DNA of 64,000 nt from Meconema thalassinum (lineage: Eukaryota; Arthropoda; Insecta; Orthoptera; Tettigoniidae), in contig OX336388.2 of assembly GCA_946902985.2 (NCBI GenBank), forward strand, positions 371,305,387-371,369,386, in the 5' to 3' direction. Both the position numbers and the translations under genes were made by a program. The notes beneath the pieces are model-generated. The model worked only from the letters and a program-made list of their open reading frames with translations. It was not told the DNA's origin and did not search any database. Each line of letters begins with the position of its first letter. The stretch's first letter is position 1. This document shows, piece after piece, positions 10,808 to 21,702 of the stretch.

Positions 10808-12880
10808 CATTCCCTGCATTTAGGCCCTTTGGCCCAAATCTACACCGTTTCACCGATCTCAACCAAAATTTGTATATTTACCCTATGGAACACTGCGACT
10901 AACACTGCCTGCTTGAAATTTCGGACAGACCACGCCATTCCCCGCATTTAGGCCCTTTTTTCACAAATCTACACCGTTTCACCGATCTGAACCAAAATGT
11001 GTATACTTACCCTTTGGAACCCTGCGAGTAACACTGTCTGCTTGAAATTGCGGACAGACCACTCCATTCCCTGCATTTAGGCCCTTTGGCCCAAATCTAC
11101 ACCGTTCCACTGATCTCAACCAAAATTTGTATATTTACCCTTTGGAACACTGCGACTAACACTGTCTGCTTGAAATTGCGGAGAGGCTACTCCATCCCCT
11201 GCATTTAGGCCCTTTGGCACAAATCTACACCGTTTCACCGATCTGAACCAAACTTTGTATACTTACCCTTTGGAATCCTGCGAGTAACACTGTCCACTTA
11301 AAATTTCGGACAGACCACCCCATTCCCTGCATTTAGGCACTTTGGCACAAATATACACCGTTTCACCGATCAGAACCAATATTCGGAAACTTATCCTTTG
11401 GTACCCAGCGAGTAACACTGTCTGCTTGAAATTGCGGACAGACCACTCCATTCCCTGCATTTAGGCCCTTTGTCCCAAATCTACACCGATTCACCGATCT
11501 GAACCAAAAGTTGTATATTTAACCTTTGGAACCCTGCGAGTAACACTGACCACTTGAAATTTCGGACAGATCACCCCATTCCCTGCATTTTGGCCCTTTG
11601 GTCCAAATCCACACCGTTTCATCGATTTCAACCACAATTTGTATATTTTCCCTTTGGAACCCTGCGAGTAACACTGACCACTTAAAATTTCGGACAGACC
11701 ACCGCATTCCCTGCATTTAGGCCCTTTGTTCCAAATCTACACCGTTTCACCGATCAGAACCAAAATTCGTATTCTTACCCTTTGGTGCCCTGCGAGTAAC
11801 ACTGTCTGCTTGAAATTGCGGACAGACCACTCCATTCCCTGCATTTAGGCCCTTTGGCCCAAATCTACACCGTTTCACCGATCTCAACCAAAATTTGTAT
11901 ATTTACCCTATGGAACACTGCGACTAATACTGTCTGCTTGAAATTTCGGACAGACCACGCCTTACCCTGCATTTAGGCCCTTTTTGCACAAATCTACACC
12001 GTTTCACCGATCTGAACCAAAATGTGTATACTTACCCTTTGGAACCCTGCGAGTAACACTGTCTGCTTGAAATTGCGGACAGACCACTCCATTCCCTGCA
12101 TTTAGGCCCTTTGGCACAAATCTACACCGTTTCACCGATCTGAACCAAACTTTGTATACTTACCCTTTGGAACCCTGCGAGTAACACTGTCCACTTAAAA
12201 TTTCGGACAGACCACTCCATTCTCTGCATTTAGGCACTTTGGCACAAATCTACACCGTTTCACCGATCACCCGATCAGAACCAATATTCGGAAACTTACC
12301 CTTTGGTACCCAGCGAGTAACACTGTCTGCTTGAAATTGCGGACAGACCACTCCATTCCCTGCATTTAGGCCCTTTGTCCCAAATCTACACCGTTTCACC
12401 GATCTCAACCAAAATTTGTATATTTACCCTTTAGAACACTGCGACTAACACTGTCTGCTTGAAATTGCGGCGAGGCCACTCCATCCCTTGCATTTAGGCT
12501 GTTTGGCACAAATCCACACCGTTTCACCTATCTGACCCCAATTTTATGTACTTACCCGTAGAACCCGACAAGTAACACTGTTCACTTTTAATTTCGGACA
12601 GACCACACTATTCCCTGCTTTTTGGCCCTTTGGCAGAGAACTAAACCGTTTCACCGATCTCAACCAGATTTTACATAATTACCCTTTGGAACTCGACGAG
12701 TAACACTGTCCACTCGAAATTTCGGACCGACCACTCCATTTCCCGCATTAAGGCCCTTTGGTACAAATCTACATCGTTCACCGATCGAAAACAAAGTGTG
12801 TATACTTACCCTTTGGAACCCGATGCGTAACACTGTCCACTTGAAATTTCTGACATACCACTCCATTCGCTGCATGTAGC
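10808..12880. repeat. 128-bp minisatellite, right block (about 16 units)
   Basis: This is the same unit as at 5815-6325, resuming after the target duplication. Early units are regular. Units after about 12480 become divergent (for example CCCGTAGAACCCGACAAG), so the array decays toward its right edge. The minus-strand frames reading repeated C..WGGLSE are repeat artefacts. Confidence 0.9.
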
Positions 12881-13290
12881 TCAGGAATTCCTCGGGGTTG
12901 CCAGCTTCCTAACTCACCAGTCATGAGCCCTTGAGGGTGTACCAGAAGCGGTGGGTCTTCACACACCCTGCCTCTTTGAGGGCCTTGAGCAGAAGACAGG
13001 AGATATTATGAAAAGGAAAAGAAGGCAGACCCCTCGAAGAATGAGGGTATCAGGAAAGATGAGACAAAGCCAGTTAAGGCGGGAATTTGAAAGACTCCCT
13101 AGCCCTCGGATACCATAATATAGTCTGGGTCGGAAGAGAACAAGAGTTGACCAAGGGAGGCCGACAGGAAAGAGAACTGAAATGAGCCCGGCACCAGTAA
13201 GTAGAAGCGATGCCAGACTCAGCCGGGGTTCCGTGGTCGCCAACCCACGTCCCACAAGTTGTGAGACCCTGGGGGGGGGGGTCAGTTGTG
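12880..13290. repeat. Unclassified interspersed repeat fragment
   Basis: GC-richer than its surroundings, with polar words such as GACTCCCTAGCCCTCGGATA, GAAGAGAACAAGAGTTGACC and GTGGTCGCCAACCCACG, ending in a 10-base G run at 13271-13280. I recognise the style of a dispersed insect retroposon body but not a named family. The 98- and 78-residue open frames on the minus strand have no recognisable domain. Confidence 0.45.
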
Positions 13291-13639
13291 AGAATAGCTT
13301 GCTGATTCATCGCGAGGTGACTTGAGAGTACTTTCTCCTGCTGTCTATGCTGATGCCAGCACAGGGCCGTTGCGAAACAGTGAGTGATTCCCGGTCAATC
13401 TGTATAGGACGGGGAACCCCGAACGTGTGTCATCATATTTCGTCATCTGCGATCATCTCAAGTTCGAGCAGCTTGGACCTATATTCTTTGTCTTTGCCGA
13501 GCAGTACGCTCTTTCACTAGACGCATCCAGTACAGGCCTAAGCCAGAAAATAAGGTTGAGACTTTGGAAGACATCGAAGCTAGACACCTGAATTACCTAT
13601 ATCAGTATTAAAATAACTCCATGTTCGTTTAGTAGTCAT

Positions 13640-14620
13640 TTTTTCATTACCTTATTATTATCATCATCATAAGTGCAAATGACGTAGATGTTACGCGCAT
13701 CATACCAATAATCACCGCCGCATAAAGTCTTTCTCGACTGTGATTTTTAAAATATTTATTTTTGATTGGTTGGTTCTTAAGTTTAGGGGCTGCGACAACG
13801 CGGTCATGTAGCCCCGTGTACTTTGGGTGTGTGTAGAATCTGTCTGATAACCGGTGTTAATTGTGATGACTGTATTAGTGTGTGTTATCTGTTTTTTAAT
13901 TTAAGTACAAACTGCAACTTAGAATTCTTCAAATAGTTCGTACTTTTGCCGCCAAGCGCCACCGTTAACGACTACTAGGCCAAGTTCGGAACTTAGCTAC
14001 TAGACGCCACTGCAGTCGGCTCTTGGCAACGGACGTAGACATCTATGAGCGTTGTTTACCTATTCAATTTAGCTTCACACAGGTGTAATTAGTGGAAGGT
14101 TCTTTAACATGCCATAAATCTGACATGGGACCGCTGGCTTTACTTCCCCTCCGAAGAAAGGCATACTGAGGGATTTTTAACGCTCTTAAAAATCCGACGG
14201 CTTCGGCCTGGTTTGAACCCGCTATCTTGGGCATAGAAGCTCAGCATGCTACCAAATACGCCACCGAAGCCGCCATATAGTTATTTTTATTACAGTACAT
14301 TGTGTACATTATACGTTGAAGTGTCAAATCAATACCGGTAGTAGTTTCCCTTATCATCCTCATCATAAGAGCAAATGACCTACAGTAGATGTTACGCCCA
14401 TTACACCATTAATCACCACACACAATAAGTCTTCCTCGCCTGTGAATTTTGAAATATGTATTTCTATTACGGTAGTTTGTAAGTTTGACGTGTCAATTCA
14501 ACAGTAGTTTTTATTATCATCCTTATCAAAAGGGCAAATGACCTAGATATTACTTCCTCATTGTCTTTGGGGGCAAATGACGTAGATTTTAAGTCCATTA
14601 TATTTCTAAGGAGACCTTAA
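13640..14620. repeat. Degenerate repeats in the Helitron 3' arm
   Basis: Three imperfect copies of a segment containing ATCATC-like runs, GCAAATGACCTAGATGTTAC and GACTGTGAATTTT-like words start at about 13656, 14357 and 14515. The first copy is interrupted by the S1 SINE at 13768-14278. Confidence 0.65.
13768..14278 (-). mobile_element. S1 SINE, near full length
   Basis: Its reverse complement matches 3707-4230 along its length: tail GGTTGGTT at the left, tRNA-like head with GGGTTCAAACC at about 14210-14275. Flanks TTATTTTTGATT and TTATTTTTATTA suggest a slightly eroded target duplication. Confidence 0.8.
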
Positions 14621-14638
14621 AACATTATCATCATTCCA

Positions 14639-14665
14639 CCGGGCGAAGCCGGGTACTACTGCTAG
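14639..14665 (+). other. Helitron 3' hairpin and CTAG terminus
   Basis: CCGG and its partner CCGG (14639-14642, 14649-14652) flank GCGAAG in the CCGGGCGAAGCCGGG motif. TACTACTG and CTAG follow and the next base is T. This motif is a common end of insect Helitrons. Confidence 0.75.
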
Positions 14666-14881
14666 TACTAAATAACGTATAAAGATGATAAGGGAAAATC
14701 TGCCGTAAAAACATGCGCTCGGCGTGAGACAACGATCAGTCTTGGTGCGAGTTGACAACATCACTCGCCTTGCAGTCCACAGCTAGTAATTTTCAATGCG
14801 CACCAAGCAAAATAGCTTTGCGACGTTAACGTTTGTTATGTTATGATATTTAGGCATTAATAGTACATTATGCAAAGACTC

Positions 14882-14957
14882 TATAATGGCAATAATTAAG
14901 ACACGAGTATGTTTATGTGTATAATTTCCATACGAGTGTCTTAGTTACCATTATAGG
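14882..14957. repeat. Long hairpin next to recombinase element 1
   Basis: CTATAATGGCAATAATTAAG followed by ACACGAGTATG is matched in reverse by CATACGAGTGTCTTAG followed by TTACCATTATAG, leaving a short loop. The same hairpin, with a longer loop, recurs at about 15718-15812 before element 2. Confidence 0.75.
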
Positions 14958-14976
14958 CGAGTTGCATACGACTGTT

Positions 14977-15697
14977 TATGTTCGACGATAATTATAACTT
15001 TATTATATGTTTTAACATAAATAATCATAAATATCTGTGGGATTCAGTTACTTCAGTTAGTGAACAGGGCGCGCTGGCTTTGCTGTCTGAACAGAGCGCA
15101 TGCGTGGGTCAACGGACTTCGAAAGCGGAGACCATTTACTTTGCTTGGCAATGCTATTGTGTACAGCCTGCATGATGACTAGTGCATTCATTAGTAATGT
15201 CACCGAAGTCGTTTGAAGGCAATGCGCTGTGTAGAAATTGGAGTTGGGAATATTAAGGTACAGTGCTATTTCTTGTCTCATATTCGCCTGTTAGTTTATG
15301 CAACCATTAGGGACGGTGAACACTTTTCATGTTGGTAATGGCTAGAAGGATAGTGTTGCAAATTTCTTGACGTAGATTCCTAAATGTCTTGCATATTTCA
15401 TAGAATTTTCCTGTTACCGGAAAGGTTCGTTCTGATGTTATCTTTGTGTTTGGCATTGTAACCACAATGGTTGATCCAATATAGGCTACATTGTCAATTT
15501 TCATATCATGTAATTCATGTCCGACATGTTGGATTTTGAACGCATGCGCGAAGGTATCCTTACCTAATTGGTAAATGAATGAGCTCTGATTGGCTGGAGA
15601 AACTGTCTCATAATGAAAAAAAACAGTACTATAAGGACCATCATTATGGTACAGTTTTCTGACGTATAATATGTATATTTCGACATCGTCGAACATA
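14977..15697 (-). mobile_element. Palindrome-ended element 1 with recombinase relic
   Basis: Both ends read TATGTTCGACGAT in inverted orientation (14977 onwards and back from 15697). Inside, the minus strand carries remnants of a tyrosine recombinase (see the pseudogene entry). A second, shorter copy follows at 15833-16383, after a repeated hairpin spacer, giving a tandem period of about 838 bp. Cryptons, the usual tyrosine-recombinase DNA transposons, lack such terminal repeats. The palindromic ends may therefore belong to a non-autonomous element that captured a recombinase piece. Host duplication at the ends is not clear. Confidence 0.55.
15057..15696 (-). pseudogene. Degenerate tyrosine recombinase (Crypton-like), copy 1
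   Basis: The 129-residue frame (15307-15696) contains HELHDMKIDNV, a hydrophobic strand, then VTMPNTKITSERTFPVTG and YEI..TFRNLR. This fits the catalytic-domain entry of an insect recombinase family (DEL..M...DI, P.TKT..R.F.V.G, Y...LR). A second frame (15057-15281) has MRQEIALYLNIPN, FYTAHCLQTTSVTLL. It fits the later I.EYLNLP..YTGHSFRRTSAT motif, where H and R of HxxR are catalytic; here the arginine is replaced by glutamine. The first frame has ended before the second begins. No N-terminal domain or final tyrosine was found, so it is inactive. Confidence 0.55.
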
Positions 15698-15832
15698 ATA
15701 GTACATTATGCAAGGAACCTTTAATGGCAATAATTAAGACACGAGCATGTTTATAAAACTAGCGTATGCGAGTTTTATAATTTCCATACGAGTGTCTTAA
15801 TTACCATTATAGGCGAGTTGCATACGACTGTT

Positions 15833-16383
15833 TATGTTCGACGATAATTATAACTTTATTATATGTTTTAACATAAATATTCATAAATATCTGTTGAGAG
15901 TCAGCCACTTGAATTTTGTGATCGGAGAGCGAGCGCTGGGTGTGATATCTCTGTCTTTCAAGATCTCTGACCGACCGACGCATGCGCTCTGTGTGCTTGC
16001 AATGCCATATTATGCAGGCCATATGTTTACATGTGCCGTCCCTCAGTAATATTGTCACCGGAGTAGTTTGAAGGCAATGCGCTGTGTAGAAATTAGGGTT
16101 GGTGATATTAAGGTACAGTGCTATTTCTTGTCTCATATTCGCCAGTTTATTTACGCGAACATATGGACGGTGCGTATTCCATGTTGGTAATTTATTATAG
16201 TTCGATGTTGTGTTTATGTCCGACATGTTGGATTTTGAGCGCATGCGCGAAGGTATCGTTACCTAATTGGTCAATGAACGAGCTCTGATTGGCTGGAGAA
16301 ACTGTATCGTAATGAAAAACAGTGTTATAACGACCTTCATTATGATACAGTTTTCTGACACATAATAGTCAGGGTCGAACATA
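15833..16383 (-). mobile_element. Palindrome-ended element 2, internally deleted
   Basis: Ends match element 1 (TATGTTCGACGAT at 15833, GGTCGAACATA at 16373-16383). The minus strand again reads MRQEIALYLNI..NFYTAHCLQTTPVT, within a 145-residue frame at 15807-16244. The segment of element 1 that encodes the P.TK..R.F.V.G motif is missing. The shared glutamine in HCLQ shows the catalytic arginine was lost before the copies diverged. Confidence 0.55.
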
Positions 16384-17355
16384 AAGTAATTTAAAGAGTA
16401 GGGTTAAAGGAAACAAACGATACTTGGTTTCGTACAGTTTATTAATTCGAGAAAAATATAACAGATAATCCACAACGTGCTGTTGGTATGGGCTACTGAG
16501 GTCTGGATTAGGCCCAGACTTTTAAGCATTTAGACTTATTGATGTGTTACTTTTCGTAGTTTAACTTTACCGGTACCTATTTTCACAAACGATTCAAAGC
16601 GATCATTTGTCTTATGAGCGGTTTCTGTGGCGTAGTTGGTAGAATGCTGAACTGCTGTGCCCAAGATAGCGGGTTCAAACCCGGCCGAAGTCGTCGGATT
16701 TTAAGAGCGTTAAAATCTTTCAGTATGTCATCTTTCGGAGGGGAAGTAAAACCGGCGGTCCCATGTCATAGATTTCTGGCATGTAAATGATCCTTCCACA
16801 GACTAAACTTGTGTGAAGCTAAATTTCTAGGTTACATTTCGTTGGAACGCTCTATCAAAGTTCCAACGTTCACCAATAGGTATCTGTGACATCTGGTAGC
16901 AAAATTTGGAACTACTTGAAATTGAACGGAATTTGTAGCTCACCCTATGGGTGTCCACTTGAAGCAGCTCCCGAATATGTCCTCGGACATTCCCGGCACT
17001 AAAATCCATACGATTGATAAATTTGTCTTATTAACAAATACCTTTATGAGGATTGCAAAATATTTGCTAGGTAACAACAAAATACAATTTCTACATATTT
17101 TCTCCAGTGTGGCACACTCATTCGTAAGTGCAGTACGTTAATCATCTTGATTTTGGCCCCATGCGCGCTTTCAATCAAATATTGATGAAAATAATATCTG
17201 GCACATTCATTAGAGAAAAGCATTTTGTTTGATTCGTACTTTTTCATGTGTGTGTGAAAGTTACCTACATCATGCTCATAGCTGAATAAAGCCTGCAGGC
17301 CCAACGAGAAAGAGGGGCAAGCGATGTCTAAACTATTATGCAATTTTCCGATATG
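16384..17355. other. Mostly unassigned, with a decayed S1 SINE
   Basis: About 16613-16905 matches the S1 head and early body on the plus strand (GGCGTAGTTGGTAGAATGCTG, GGGTTCAAACCC, GTCCCATGTC) but is divergent and loses similarity before the tail. The rest has no recognised feature; the frames at 16947-17343 show no domain. Confidence 0.6.
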
Positions 17356-17367
17356 ACTCAGTTCGAT

Positions 17368-17738
17368 GGTTGGTTGGTTGGTTGGTTTAGGGGCTGCGAA
17401 AACGCTGCCATGTAGCCCCGTGTACTTTGGGTGTGTGTAGAATCTGTCTGATGACCGGTGTTAATTGTGATGGCTGTATTAGTGTGTGTATCTGTTTTTA
17501 ATTCAAGTAAGGATTGCAGACATTGAATTTCAAGTAGTTCCTACTTTTGTCGCCAAACGCCACCGTCGACGACTACTAGTTCAGAACTTGGCTACTAGAC
17601 GCCCCGCAGTCGGCTCCTAGCGACGAACGTAGGAACCTAAGAGCGTTGTTTAACCTCTAATTTAGCTTCACACAGGTGTAATTAGTGGAAGGTTCTTTAA
17701 CATGCCATAAATCTATGGCATCGGACCGCCGGCTTTAC
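17368..17738 (-). mobile_element. S1 SINE, 5'-truncated
   Basis: The left end is the (GGTT)n tail on the reverse strand. The body matches S1 until about 17738, where it stops before the tRNA-like head. A perfect 12-bp target duplication, ACTCAGTTCGAT, lies at 17356-17367 and 17739-17750. Precise 5' truncation plus the duplication indicates target-primed reverse transcription that ended early. Confidence 0.85.
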
Positions 17739-17750
17739 ACTCAGTTCGAT

Positions 17751-18465
17751 ATAAATACAGCCAGTGAATGGTATCCAAATCATTACAAAGAGAACATAGA
17801 ATTAATTTTATTAAATACTTGTGTTTCTCGTTTTCCTTCCGGGCAAATTGCAACGTTACCAGAGGTGCTCATTTAATGTATGACGCGAAGGGCTCTCTTT
17901 GGAGCATAAAGTTTCTAACTCAATCTCATAGGAATTGACTCTTTACTTCATACATTTCTGAAAGGAGTATTGCTTATTGTTGTGGTGCCTGAACACGTTC
18001 AGATGCAACGAAAATGGAATTATAATGCACAGTGATCAAAATCGTGAAGTAAAAGAATGAGAGACAAAAAAAAAGAAAGGAGAGTGGCTGAATAACTAAA
18101 AGCAAAGTAAATTAACATTCAGTTGGACGAGCTAAATTCCACGGAGCTTTCTTTGGGGATGGGGTTAAACATTTGCAACCTTAATGCCATAGTTCCAAAC
18201 TGATGTCACTGGTTGAATAAAAATGGAGGGGCCCAGAAGACCTTGTCATAGGGCCCATAATCGCTCTCTACGGCCCTGGATGCCGGAGCTATTTTACGTT
18301 CATGTTCCAGTCCACTTCAGGCCCAACTCATATCATCACAAAACTTACCCTTCACTTAAGCTATTTGACTTACAGTCATGATTGTGCTTCATTGAGAACG
18401 TATTCTTATAGCGCGAAGTATAAATGGGTTCTTATGCTCACTTATTGCAAAGAGAAGTAGTTGTT
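17751..18465. other. Unassigned spacer
   Basis: No open frame with a domain, no terminal repeats and no tRNA-like boxes were recognised. Confidence 0.4.
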
Positions 18466-19416
18466 GTTGCTTATTTTAGGAGCTGCGGCATCTTGGTCAT
18501 GACTGAGCGTATTCTTAAGAGGCACAAGGGTTGCCAACTGTTAATAATTGCTTTCTCTATTTATTTATTTTTATCCAAATACCAATATATCAGAAAGTAT
18601 GCAAGCCGACAGCTTTAAACTATGCACATGTATAGTACCTGACGTTTTAGATTAATGTGGAGTAACTTATATACGTCAGTTCTACCAACATGATTCTAAG
18701 CCTGCCGATAGGACCAATTTTCAAATACATGTAACTTCTGTACTATCAGTTGGATTTCAACCAAATTTCGTATGTGCTTATGACAATAAATATTCTTAAG
18801 AGCAATCAGGGCTGCCAACTGTTAATAAATGCTGTCTATATATTTTACCCTAATATCAATATATCAGAAAGTATGCAAGCCAACAGCTCTATACTTTGCA
18901 CACGTATAGAACCTGACATTCTAGATTAATTTTGGGTAATTAATATAAGTCTCTGCTGCTAACATGATTCTATGTCTGCTGATAGGTCCAATTTTAAAAT
19001 ACATGTAACTTCTATACTAACAAATGAATTTCATCCAAAATTGGCACAACAAGATATCATAATACTTCAGATTATTTCTGACCAGCACATGCATGACATT
19101 GTTGCCAACATGATTTTACGCGTGCTGATAGATCCAATGTCTAACTGCATGTAATGTCCATTGGACTTCAACCAAATGTTGTATTCTGTACTTTAAGAGA
19201 TGGAACTAAGAATATATTCAATCACCAGGGCTGCCAACTGTAGTTCTCTATTAGGTTACATTATACCAGGTATATTTCGAACTAATTAGACATTTCGATA
19301 TTAGAAACTTAATTCCGTCATTATTCTAGATATGTTCATATACTGTAGATTAATCATTGGCATGAATCTTAATTTTAAGAAAAGTAGGCTCATTAGTTCG
19401 TCACGGAACTTCTTGA
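18466..19416 (+). mobile_element. N1 Helentron-associated element, 5'-truncated
   Basis: The 3' end matches full N1 copies: AAGAAAAGTAGGCT, then the hairpin AGTTC-GTCACG-GAACT, then TCTTG. The body has the repeated CCAGGGCTGCCAACTGTTAA-like and CATGATTCTAAGCCTGC-like segments. The microsatellite and 5' subterminal repeat are missing. The left edge joins a short S3-tail-like piece (GGAGCTGCGGCATCTTGGTC). Confidence 0.65.
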
Positions 19417-19439
19417 TTAATATTACATTGAATAAGGCA

Positions 19440-19925
19440 TTATAATCATCGTGCTCAATATAAATCGCGCCTACTAATCGTGCCCAGTATAAATCACGCT
19501 TACTAATCACGTCTGGTACAAATCGCGCCTACTAATCGCGCCCAGAATAACTCACGCCTACTAATCACGCCTGCTATCAATTACACCTAGCGAAATCGCA
19601 CTCACTTGAAATCACGCTCACTTTAAAATTGCACCCAATATAATCACGCCCACTATAAACGCGCCCACTTAAAATCGCGCCCACTTTAAATTGTACCCAC
19701 TATAATCAAGCCCACTATAATTGCACTTACATCAAAGCCCACTATAATCGCACTCACTATAATCGCACTCACTATAATCGCGCCCTGTAAAAATCGCGTC
19801 CTGTATAAATCATGCTCAGTATAAAACGCACCCAGTATTAAACGCACCTACTAATCGTGGCTCTTATCAAACACAGTCAATAAAAATCATAATCAGTATA
19901 AATTGTATTCAGTATAAATCTTGAC
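19440..19925. repeat. Degenerate 'AATCGCGCCCACTATA' minisatellite
   Basis: About 30 imperfect units of 13-17 bases, with the core ATCGCGCCCACT and variants (ATCACGCCTACT, ATTGCACCCACT). Unit length varies, and the array ends before a (GT)n run at about 19935-19953. No open frame or terminal repeat is linked to it. Confidence 0.8.
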
Positions 19926-20079
19926 GTTGAGGAATGTGTGTGTGTGTGTGTGTAAATCGCTTATAGTCTAAAAATTGTTAATGTAATTATTATTCTTGAC
20001 AATACTTTAGAAATTCCACCTTTAAAAAATATCAATCCACTTCAATTGTCTTACTGTTATTACTACTCAGGTGACATTA

Positions 20080-20700
20080 CTAAAATTTAATTCATGTGTA
20101 TTAGTTGATATGGAAGTCTCAACAACCAGCCATGGTAAGCCATGTGCCTACTATAAAAGATATACATATATTGTAAAAAAAACAATAAATATGGAACTGT
20201 TATTTGGTGATGTTCAAAACAACGATCCAAAAAGTGTCGAGGAATTATTAAAACAAAAGACTCCAATGTACTTACTTTAAACGAGCATCATTGTGAGTCT
20301 CAAATTAATACACATTTAAAAGCACAAAATACTCTAACCAAGGTGAAAAGGCGAGTTCAAGAAAACAATATTGCTGCTAAAGATAGTGCATTGTTTGTTT
20401 AAAAAAAGCATTTATCATCTCCTCAAAAAGTCGTTAGGACAGTTGTCAACGATCAAAAAAAAACTTAACACTATCAAAAGCAACACAAACTTTGCAACAA
20501 GTGGTATTGCAAAAGGATCAAAAATGATTAGATAGTAATAGTGGTAATAATAATAATGATGATGATGATGATGATGATGTTTATTATTATGAAAAAGAGG
20601 ATGAGGTCTTTACGCCTGTAAAACCATTGTGGCATCCCCAATTTTTAAGAACAAGAGTGAATGAACAAAGTTATAAAAGGATCTACAACAAGTGTTGTGT
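20080..20700 (+). other. AT-rich stretch with coding-like but broken frames
   Basis: A 69-residue frame (20071-20280) and the following frames read as lysine/asparagine-rich protein-like sequence for roughly 330 bases, then break. A GAT repeat lies at about 20556-20580. I cannot assign a family, and AT-rich noise can look the same. Confidence 0.25.
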
Positions 20701-20979
20701 CTAAAAAACTATAACAAGCAATGGTAAAGAGATAGAGAGTTGTATTCAGTGTGTATCTTTTATAAAAATATGTTATGGGTATTGTCTGTTTTTCTTAATT
20801 ATTATATTACCTTCCACTCCTAATACAATCGCTAACCATCAACAGTCTCCGGCTATGTTCTGAAAGACAGTGGCCTTAAATAATACACTCTATCTGCGGC
20901 TTGTATATTGAGTATCATAATAATACAGTTCTGGTAACCAAGTTGAGGCAATAGTTATGTCAGGTAAGGGGTTCGAACC

Positions 20980-21045
20980 GTTGCTTTCTTATTCGGAAAA
21001 TGTAAACTTAACTCAAACGCCTTAACCACTTGGCCAGCCTGAGAG
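20980..21045 (-). other. tRNA-like sequence
   Basis: On the minus strand GGCCAAGTGGTTAAGGCG is a good Leu/Ser-type A box and GGTTCGAACCCC (about 20960-20975) a B box. The arms between them do not fold into a tRNA, so it is a relic or SINE head. Confidence 0.4.
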
Positions 21046-21369
21046 TTAATAATTTATTTCGATCTGTGCACTTGAGTGTTTACAAAACTTTCCAGTGTAC
21101 ATTGACTCAACAGCTTGTTCGTTTTTGAATGCTGAATGTTTTGTTTTTTCATAACATTGCGGTTATCAGTCTTGTGAACTGGGTGTATAATATAGGGTTA
21201 AAGGCATTTAAAATTATTTTAGAAAACCTATCAGGTATCGTGTCATGGGTATTAGTAATGAATCACCGTCCATTGACTAGCATTTACCGTTACAAAACGG
21301 TGTTTAAAAATCTCTACATAAATATCCAAATCGTCTCTGGTATAATGTCTTGCTTTTGTAAGAAAAAAC

Positions 21370-21600
21370 ATGGTCGCTTGGTTTCTATATAGGTCTAAGC
21401 ATCTGTTGTATATAACACAAAATAGCTGGCCGTTGTCTAGAACCCTATCCACTAATCAAAGACATGAATAGTCTTCAAAGTGTTCCCTGGTAGCTAACTC
21501 GTGACTCGTTAGCAAATTCTTTTCGCAAGGCCGCTCAAAACCTAACAAAATTAGTTTTAACATATAGTGTAATTATTTTTCTACCTACATAGCCGTGTGT
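21370..21600. repeat. Dispersed repeat shared with 30500-30600
   Basis: The words TTGTATATAA, CTAGAACCCTATC and CATAGCCGTG occur in the same order here and at about 30510-30590. The family is not identified. Confidence 0.5.
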
Positions 21601-21702
21601 AATAAATAGTCAATATTAGTTTGGTCTTTTCATAAAATCTAAAATCTAAAATATAAAAATAAATAATTCATAGTAAAGGGAATAAAATTCCAAGTAATAT
21701 AA
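21600..21702. repeat. Left remnant of the 'AAAATCTAAAATCT' array
   Basis: One unit of the array found at 25599-26330, cut by the LTR-like insertion at 21703. It contains TTTGGTCTTTTCATAAAATC and TTCCAAGTAATATAA. Confidence 0.7.

Larger units (their letters stand above)
5757..14665 (+). mobile_element. Helitron carrying a minisatellite, with nested insertions
   Basis: The 5' end reads A then TCTATATATATAAAGCAC. A (TGTC)n run at about 5778-5818 and the word CACCGATCTGAACC follow, both common in insect Helitron heads. The 3' end reads CCGGGCGAAGCCGGG, ACTACTG, then CTAG (14662-14665) and T: a hairpin plus CTRR terminus. Between them are a 128-bp minisatellite (5815-6325, 10808-12880), a 13.64-14.60 kb repeat block and nested insertions (6326-10807 and 13768-14278). 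Without the insertions the element would be about 3.9 kb. No Rep or helicase sequence was seen, so it is non-autonomous. That the two ends belong to one element is inferred from orientation and the shared repeat on both sides of the insertion. Confidence 0.7.

Noticed and set aside
5999..12966. Several minus-strand frames reading similar C..WGGLSE peptides
   Set aside because: They come from the 128-bp minisatellite; the unit length shifts frame between copies.
12960..13290. A ribosomal RNA fragment, suggested by the GC-rich polar sequence
   Set aside because: No segment matched conserved rRNA words that I know; it looks more like a dispersed retroposon body.
15307..15696. An intact host protein of 129 residues
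   Set aside because: The motifs fit a decayed recombinase, and the second tandem copy has lost the central part.
20071..20700. A viral or domesticated gene in the AT-rich stretch
   Set aside because: The frames look protein-like but no family motif could be named; kept only as a low-confidence note.
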